From assembly GCA_902489925.1 (NCBI GenBank), contig CABUBX010000051.1, forward strand, positions 1-12,561: a stretch of DNA of 12,561 nucleotides. The letters run 5' to 3'. Below the pieces are notes generated by a model. The model was not told where the DNA came from and did no database searches. It worked only from the letters and a program-made list of their open reading frames with translations. This document shows, piece by piece, positions 8,158 through 12,561 of the stretch (the first letter of the stretch is position 1; every line of letters begins with the position of its first letter). The stretch is from an uncultured Lachnospiraceae bacterium (GTDB lineage Bacteria > Bacillota > Clostridia > Lachnospirales > Lachnospiraceae). A program made the position numbers and the translations under genes.

Positions 8158-11100
8158 GGAACAAAAAAAAGTAATTGATACAAGAGGATGTAATATTTTA
8201 GTATCCGCCGCTGCAGGTTCGGGAAAGACGGCAGTTCTTGTTGAACGTATTATTAAAAAAATCACTGATGCGGCAAATCCTGTAGATATAGATAGGCTTT
8301 TAGTCGTGACCTTTACCCATGCGGCAGCCGCAGAGATGAAAGAGCGTATCGGCGCGGCTTTGGATAGCAGAATGATGGAGGATTCGGATAATCTTTTGCT
8401 TGAAAGGCAGTCGTCACTGCTTCGGAGTGCACAGATTACAACGATTCACAGCTTCTGTCTGTATGTAATAAGAAATCATTTTAATGAGATTGATTTAGAT
8501 CCGTCCTTTCGTATTGCCGACGAGATGGAATTAACATTGATGCGTGCCGATACGATGGAGAAGGTTTTGGAAGCAAAATATGAAGAAGGCTCAGAAGCAT
8601 TTTTGGATTTTGTGGAGTGTTATGCCAAAGGCAAGACGGACGAAAGCATTGAAACGATGATTTTGCAGCTTTATACATATTCAAGAAGCTATCCGTGGCC
8701 GAAGCTGTGGCTGGACGAGTGTCTGAGTATGCTGGATATTCAATCAGCCGATGATTTTTATAAGACGCCGGTTATTATATCTTTGATGGCCGACATAAAA
8801 AATATATTAAAGGATTTGGAAACCCGGCTTTTGCTTGGGGCACAGATATGTCAGAAACCGGATGGCCCTCATTTTTATGAGGAGGCAGTTTTAGATGACT
8901 TGGCATGGGTGAGGCGGCTGCTTAAGTGTGAGACGCTTAATGAGTATCGGCATGTTTTGGACAAATTTGAGCGGATGCCGCTGTCAAGAAAACGGATGCC
9001 GGATGCCTCTGACGAAAACAAACAGTTTGTGAAAGCAATCCGAGATTATGTGAAAATTATGCTGGAAAAGCTGCAGAAGGACTATTTTTATGCCGATGAA
9101 CAGGTGATGCTTAAAGATATTCGCCGTACAGTTGCACCGATGCGGGAGCTGTTGTCTATTGTCCATGAGTTTTCAGAGCAGTATCAGAAATGCAAGGCGG
9201 CAAAAAATGTACTTGATTTCGGGGATTTAGAGCATTTTGCATTAGATATTTTATTAAAGCGGGATGCAGATGGCCGTATCGTGCCATCAGCTGCGGCAAG
9301 GGCGTTGGCAGATAGATTTGATGAGGTGCTCTGCGATGAATATCAGGACAGCAATCTTGTTCAGGAGACGCTTTTGAAGGCCGTATCAAAGGAAGCGTGG
9401 GGCGGCTTTAACCGATTTATGGTTGGCGATGTAAAACAGAGTATTTATAAGTTCAGACTGGCACGGCCGGAATTGTTTATGGAAAAGTATAAGACCTACA
9501 CGACGGATGCCGGCGGGCAGGCGTTGCGTATTGATTTGCATAAAAATTTCAGAAGCAGAGGCTGTGTTGTAGATTTTGTGAATTTTATATTTGAGCATAT
9601 TATGGGCGAAGCGCTTGGCGGTATTGCTTATGATAAGGAGGCGGCGCTTTACTGTGGGGCAAGCTTTCCGGAATATGAAGGCGATGGCTTTGTGAGCAAC
9701 GGCACAGAAGTCATTCTTGTGGACGTATCCGAGGATGACAGCGAGTTGAAGTTTTCCGAGGATATGACGGCAAAGTCGTGGGAGGCCAAGGCGGTAGCTG
9801 ATAGAATCCACAGTCTTATGTGTGAGGGGATGCAGGTGCTGGACAATAAAAGCGGAAAGTACCGACCGCTTCAGTATAAGGATATTGTTATTTTACTGAG
9901 AACAATGAGCGGCTATGCGGAAAGTTTTGCAGATATTCTTGAGCGTGAGTCTATTCCGGTGCATACAGAAATATCAGCCGGTTTTTTTGATACATTGGAA
10001 ATTCGAACGATGGTGGCGCTTTTGAGCATTATAGATAATCCAAGACAGGACATTGCCTTGGCGGCGGTGCTAAAGTCATGCCTCTTTGAATTTTCAGATG
10101 AGGATTTGGCGATGATTCGTGCGGTTTCAAAGCAGACGAGCTTTTATGATGCTTGTAAAAGTTTTATAAGCGAAGAAACAGACGGACTTTTAGAGACGCT
10201 TTTTGACATGGAAGTATGTGAAAACCTTCGTTATAAGCTTAAGCGTTTTATGGATATGCTTGAAGGGTTCAGGCAGTGTGTTTCCTATATGTCGATTCAC
10301 AAACTTATTTTAAAAATTTATGAAGAAACAAATTATTATAATTTAATCAGTGCGATGCCGCTCGGGATAAAGCGGCGGGCTAATTTGGATATGCTTGTGA
10401 CACGGGCTGTTGATTATGAAAAGACGAGTTATAAGGGTCTGTTCAATTTTTTGCGTTATATACGGCGGCTTGAAAAGTATGAGGCGGATTTCGGTTCGGC
10501 TTCGGTGCTTTCCGAAAGTGATAATGCAGTGCATATTATGAGTATTCACAAGAGTAAGGGGCTTGAGTATCCAGTCGTCTTTTTGGGTGGCATGAGTAAA
10601 AGGTTTAATCAGCAGGATGCGCGAAGCAGTCTTTTAATTCATTCGGAATTTGGACTTGGACCGGAGGCGGTAGACAGCCAATCCCGAGTAAAGTGTCCGA
10701 CAATTATTAAGAATGCACTCTCAAGCCGTATCATCGCTGAAAATCTCGGCGAAGAACTTCGTATACTTTATGTGGCTTTAACAAGAGCAAAAGAGCGGCT
10801 GATATTAACAGGAGTGTGTGAAAATATAGGCCAATCCTTTGAAAAATGGCAGCAAGCGGCGGAAACATCGGCAGATTCGTTGGCTTATGCGGATTTAATC
10901 GGGGCGTCCTCGTATTTGGACTGGGTAATGCCGGTTATTCTAAATAGTGATTGGCAAAAGCCTGTAGGGTCTGAGGTGACAGTAAGCCGAGTGACAATCA
11001 ATGAGCTTATATTGAATAAAGGTGTGCAGGCGATTGGCAGCCATTTGGCAAAGGAAGGGCTTTTGAATATGCCGGATACATTGCTCGAAGAAGAATATGA

Positions 11101-11872
11101 GAAGCTTTTTGACAGACAGCTTAAATGGGAATACCCACACAAGGATGCGGTGCGTATGCATGCAAAGATGACAGTATCAGAGCTCAAACAGATGGCAGCG
11201 GAGAGTGATGAGGTGCCCGCGGATGACTGTTTTATACATCAGCTTGAACAATATAGGGCAGACGATATAAGACAGGAGGAAGCTTTGCCGGAGACAAATG
11301 AGGATGACAGCTCATCAACGGTATCTTTGAAGGAAAGGATGGCGGCTGCTTCAAGAAAGGGTACTGCGGTGCATAAGCTGATGGAGTTGGTTGACTTTGA
11401 TAGTATACACAGTTTATCCGATGTTGAAGACTATATACAATCGCTGACGGTTCAGGGCATTTTAGATGTGGAGACGGCTAAAAGTATTCGTCCGTGGCCG
11501 GTGTTTAATTTTTTCAGAAGCAGTTTAAGTAAGCGAATGGCAGCAGCTGCAAAGAGTGGTAAGCTTTACAGAGAGCGGCAGTTTATGCTTGGTATAGAGG
11601 CAAAAGATATTTTTGAAACCGATTGCAGTGAGACGATTCTTGTGCAAGGGGTGATTGATGCTTGCTTTGAAGAAGACGGCGGGCTTGTGATTATAGATTA
11701 TAAGACAGACTATGTCAAAGATGAGGCAGTACTTATTGAACGGTACAAAAATCAGCTTGAGTATTACGGGCGGGCTGCCATGCGCCTGATGAATCGCCCT
11801 GTTAAAGAAAAGTATATTTATTCTTTTGCGTTAAATAAGGCTATTCTTGTGTCGAATGGCGTCGAACGATAA
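8138..11872 (+). CDS. addA: ATP-dependent helicase/nuclease subunit A (AddA)
   Basis: The motor subunit of AddAB, a superfamily 1A (UvrD/RecB-like) 3'-5' helicase with a C-terminal nuclease that cuts the 3'-ended strand. The 1244-residue product is full length (B. subtilis AddA is about 1230). Motifs appear in order: Q motif WTEEQ at residues 5-9; Walker A AAAGSGKT at 24-31; motif Ia TFTHAAAAEM; Walker B DEYQD at 400-404; motif III GDVKQSIYKFR at 430-440; motif IV NFRSR from 470; motif V MSIHKSKGLEYP from 801; motif VI YVALTRAKERL from 878. The nuclease has Asp1174 (GVIDACF) and Asp1187, Lys1189 (IIDYKTDY), then the QLEYYGRAA motif. It starts inside addB with a 20-base overlap, so the two are co-transcribed and probably coupled. 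The overlap gives the 1:1 arrangement expected of the heterodimer. Nothing is missing or broken. RecB is excluded by the adjoining addB and the length. Confidence 0.97.
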   Translation: MGMTWTEEQKKVIDTRGCNILVSAAAGSGKTAVLVERIIKKITDAANPVDIDRLLVVTFTHAAAAEMKERIGAALDSRMMEDSDNLLLERQSSLLRSAQITTIHSFCLYVIRNHFNEIDLDPSFRIADEMELTLMRADTMEKVLEAKYEEGSEAFLDFVECYAKGKTDESIETMILQLYTYSRSYPWPKLWLDECLSMLDIQSADDFYKTPVIISLMADIKNILKDLETRLLLGAQICQKPDGPHFYEEAVLDDLAWVRRLLKCETLNEYRHVLDKFERMPLSRKRMPDASDENKQFVKAIRDYVKIMLEKLQKDYFYADEQVMLKDIRRTVAPMRELLSIVHEFSEQYQKCKAAKNVLDFGDLEHFALDILLKRDADGRIVPSAAARALADRFDEVLCDEYQDSNLVQETLLKAVSKEAWGGFNRFMVGDVKQSIYKFRLARPELFMEKYKTYTTDAGGQALRIDLHKNFRSRGCVVDFVNFIFEHIMGEALGGIAYDKEAALYCGASFPEYEGDGFVSNGTEVILVDVSEDDSELKFSEDMTAKSWEAKAVADRIHSLMCEGMQVLDNKSGKYRPLQYKDIVILLRTMSGYAESFADILERESIPVHTEISAGFFDTLEIRTMVALLSIIDNPRQDIALAAVLKSCLFEFSDEDLAMIRAVSKQTSFYDACKSFISEETDGLLETLFDMEVCENLRYKLKRFMDMLEGFRQCVSYMSIHKLILKIYEETNYYNLISAMPLGIKRRANLDMLVTRAVDYEKTSYKGLFNFLRYIRRLEKYEADFGSASVLSESDNAVHIMSIHKSKGLEYPVVFLGGMSKRFNQQDARSSLLIHSEFGLGPEAVDSQSRVKCPTIIKNALSSRIIAENLGEELRILYVALTRAKERLILTGVCENIGQSFEKWQQAAETSADSLAYADLIGASSYLDWVMPVILNSDWQKPVGSEVTVSRVTINELILNKGVQAIGSHLAKEGLLNMPDTLLEEEYEKLFDRQLKWEYPHKDAVRMHAKMTVSELKQMAAESDEVPADDCFIHQLEQYRADDIRQEEALPETNEDDSSSTVSLKERMAAASRKGTAVHKLMELVDFDSIHSLSDVEDYIQSLTVQGILDVETAKSIRPWPVFNFFRSSLSKRMAAAAKSGKLYRERQFMLGIEAKDIFETDCSETILVQGVIDACFEEDGGLVIIDYKTDYVKDEAVLIERYKNQLEYYGRAAMRLMNRPVKEKYIYSFALNKAILVSNGVER

Positions 11873-11934
11873 TGAGCAAGAGTTACTTGCACTTGCAGGT
11901 ACTTTTGTGCGATAATAAATACATCAATCAAAGC

Positions 11935-11983
11935 GGGGTCAGTACGCTGACCCTGATTCTTTAAGGCAGTTCTGCCGTTTTTT
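11935..11983 (+). terminator. Tandem hairpins with T-run after addA
   Basis: GGGTCAG (11936-11942) and CTGACCC (11947-11953) form a perfect 7-bp stem with a four-base TACG loop, followed by TGATTCTTT. A second short stem, GGCAG (11965-11969) with CTGCC (11972-11976), is followed by GTTTTTT (11977-11983). Together they are a good candidate intrinsic terminator for the addBA transcript, about 60-110 bases past the addA stop. The second stem is small, so which hairpin does the work is uncertain. Confidence 0.65.
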
Positions 11984-12031
11984 CCCATATCATCACACAG
12001 ATAAAAATACAGGCGTTTGTTGTTTGTATAT

Positions 12032-12061
12032 GAATGATTTTTTTTGATTTAGGATAAACTA
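12032..12061 (+). promoter_or_regulatory. Candidate forespore (sigma-G/sigma-F) promoter for the SASP gene
   Basis: GAATG (12032-12036) fits the sigma-G -35 pattern GHATR. Eighteen bases later TAAACTA (12055-12061) matches 5 of 7 positions of the sigma-G -10 (CATWHTA). The longer stretch GGATAAACTA (12052-12061) also fits the sigma-F -10 pattern at 9 of 10 positions. The element ends 23 bases before the ATG. Forespore expression is what is known for SASP genes; assignment to sigma-G rather than sigma-F is not possible by eye. From 11984 to the promoter nothing else is recognisable. Confidence 0.5.
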
Positions 12062-12084
12062 AGTAAAAATGCAGAGGTGGTAGA

Positions 12085-12297
12085 ATGAAAAGTGAAAAAA
12101 AGAACAAACCTCTTACACCGGATGAAAAGTTAAAGTATGAAATTGCCGAGGAATTGGGGCTTTATGAGCAGGTGAAGTCCGGCGGATGGAAGTCTTTGAC
12201 TGCTAAAGAAGCCGGGAGAATCGGCGGATTTATGGCTAAACGGAAAAAAGATATGAAAAAAGTATCAGAGACGGCAAAAGGTGATGCCAATCAGTGA
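12085..12297 (+). CDS. Small acid-soluble spore protein, alpha/beta-type family
   Basis: A 70-residue, lysine-rich protein. Alpha/beta SASPs coat DNA in the dormant forespore, giving UV and heat resistance, and are degraded by the GPR protease at germination. Family features visible: KYEIAEELGL at residues 17-26, which resembles the KxEIAxEFG segment containing the GPR cleavage site (after Glu19), and GRIGGFMAKRKKDM at 44-57, corresponding to the conserved C-terminal GxxGGxMxKR block. A linker around VKSGGWKSLTAKEAG joins the two and differs from the classic B. subtilis SspA/B type, pointing to the clostridial variant. GAGGTGG (12074-12080) lies four bases before the ATG. It has its own candidate forespore promoter and is separated from addA by a terminator. 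It converges on the thiM fragment with only 13 bases between stops and no terminator visible there. Whether it is a major or minor SASP cannot be judged. Confidence 0.85.
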   Translation: MKSEKKNKPLTPDEKLKYEIAEELGLYEQVKSGGWKSLTAKEAGRIGGFMAKRKKDMKKVSETAKGDANQ

Positions 12298-12310
12298 TAC
12301 TTTGCAGCTT

Positions 12311-12556
12311 TTATATGCGAAGATAATCAAGAAGCTTTACCTCAAAGGTACCGATATCTTCAGATTGTTTAAGAGCTGTTTCAGCTTTTTCGCCCGCAAG
12401 GCACATTGTGAGTATGCCGGCGGCTGCGGCCTCGGAAGCCGATTGTGACACGGGAAGAAAAGCGCCGATTAAAGAATTAACCATGCATCCGGTGCCGACA
12501 AGCTTTGGAAGCATCCGGCTTCCACGGTGCAAGGTGAAACAGTGGCCGTTTTCACC
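12311..12556 (-). CDS. thiM: Hydroxyethylthiazole kinase, C-terminal part; frame interrupted at window edge
   Basis: The frame encodes the last roughly 80 residues of ThiM, which phosphorylates 4-methyl-5-(2-hydroxyethyl)thiazole in thiamine salvage. Recognisable are KLVGTGCMVNSLIGAFL, containing the GTGC anion-hole/active-site loop with its conserved Cys, then an Ala-rich helix (ASEAAAAGILTMCLAGE) and the C-terminal GTFEVKLLDYL, which corresponds to the GSFxxxFLDxL ending of the family. Full-length ThiM is about 260-275 residues, so about two thirds should lie to the right. However, in this frame TAA occurs at 12557-12559, just before codons reading GENGHCFTLHRG. No ATG with a Shine-Dalgarno exists between that stop and the conserved loop (only a TTG at 12530-12532). 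So the gene is either frameshifted or truncated (a pseudogene), or the last few bases contain a sequencing or contig-end error. Product identity is strong; intactness is not. Confidence 0.75.
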   Translation of the reverse strand, partial: GENGHCFTLHRGSRMLPKLVGTGCMVNSLIGAFLPVSQSASEAAAAGILTMCLAGEKAETALKQSEDIGTFEVKLLDYLRI

Positions 12557-12561
12557 TTAGA

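Noticed and set aside
11881..11910. Tandem ACTTGC repeats just after addA as a possible repeat or attachment site.
   Set aside because: Only two adjoining six-base copies; there is no second distant copy, integrase or tRNA in the window.
1..12561. Mobile element, CRISPR array, toxin-antitoxin or phage-defence system.
   Set aside because: No transposase, integrase, spaced direct repeats, or defence-type gene pairing is present. AddAB is a housekeeping repair nuclease even though it also degrades phage DNA ends.

Overview
The window looks like a chromosomal segment of a spore-forming, low-to-moderate-GC Firmicute, most likely a clostridial (Lachnospiraceae-like) anaerobe. The reasons are the large class III fructose-bisphosphatase, the AddA/AddB recombination nuclease in place of RecBCD, GGAGG-type ribosome-binding sites, and an alpha/beta-type small acid-soluble spore protein (SASP). 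The taxonomic placement is inference from gene types and sequence style; no marker RNA is present.

Layout: (1) positions 1-95 carry a plausible sigma-A promoter and a strong Shine-Dalgarno. (2) 96-4014 is a two-gene plus-strand unit: fbp (gluconeogenesis) followed after 31 bases by nadE (glutamine-dependent NAD+ synthase). (3) 4015-4156 is a convergent intergenic region with two inverted repeats, one long enough to be a bidirectional terminator. (4) 4157-4588, minus strand, encodes a small membrane-anchored protein resembling an FMN-binding domain but apparently lacking that domain's usual flavin-attachment motif. (5) 4589-4737 is a divergent control region with a near-consensus LexA/SOS box and a very good extended -10 sigma-A promoter. 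(6) 4738-11872 is the addB-addA operon; the genes overlap by 20 bases and encode the two subunits of the ATP-dependent helicase-nuclease that processes double-strand breaks. (7) 11873-12084 holds a terminator for addBA and a candidate forespore (sigma-G/sigma-F) promoter. (8) 12085-12297 is a SASP gene. (9) 12311 to the right edge, minus strand, is the C-terminal part of hydroxyethylthiazole kinase (ThiM), whose reading frame is closed by an in-frame TAA three bases from the window end.

How the genes relate: fbp and nadE are metabolic housekeeping genes that probably share a transcript. AddB and AddA form one complex, and the SOS box suggests damage-induced expression. The SASP protects DNA in the spore and is expected to be expressed separately in the forespore. 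I found no mobile element, CRISPR array, RNA gene or defence island, and no convincing undescribed multi-gene system. The items most worth a second look are the LexA-box/addB promoter arrangement, the FMN-binding-like protein without a recognisable flavinylation motif, the forespore promoter before the SASP gene, and the interrupted thiM frame.
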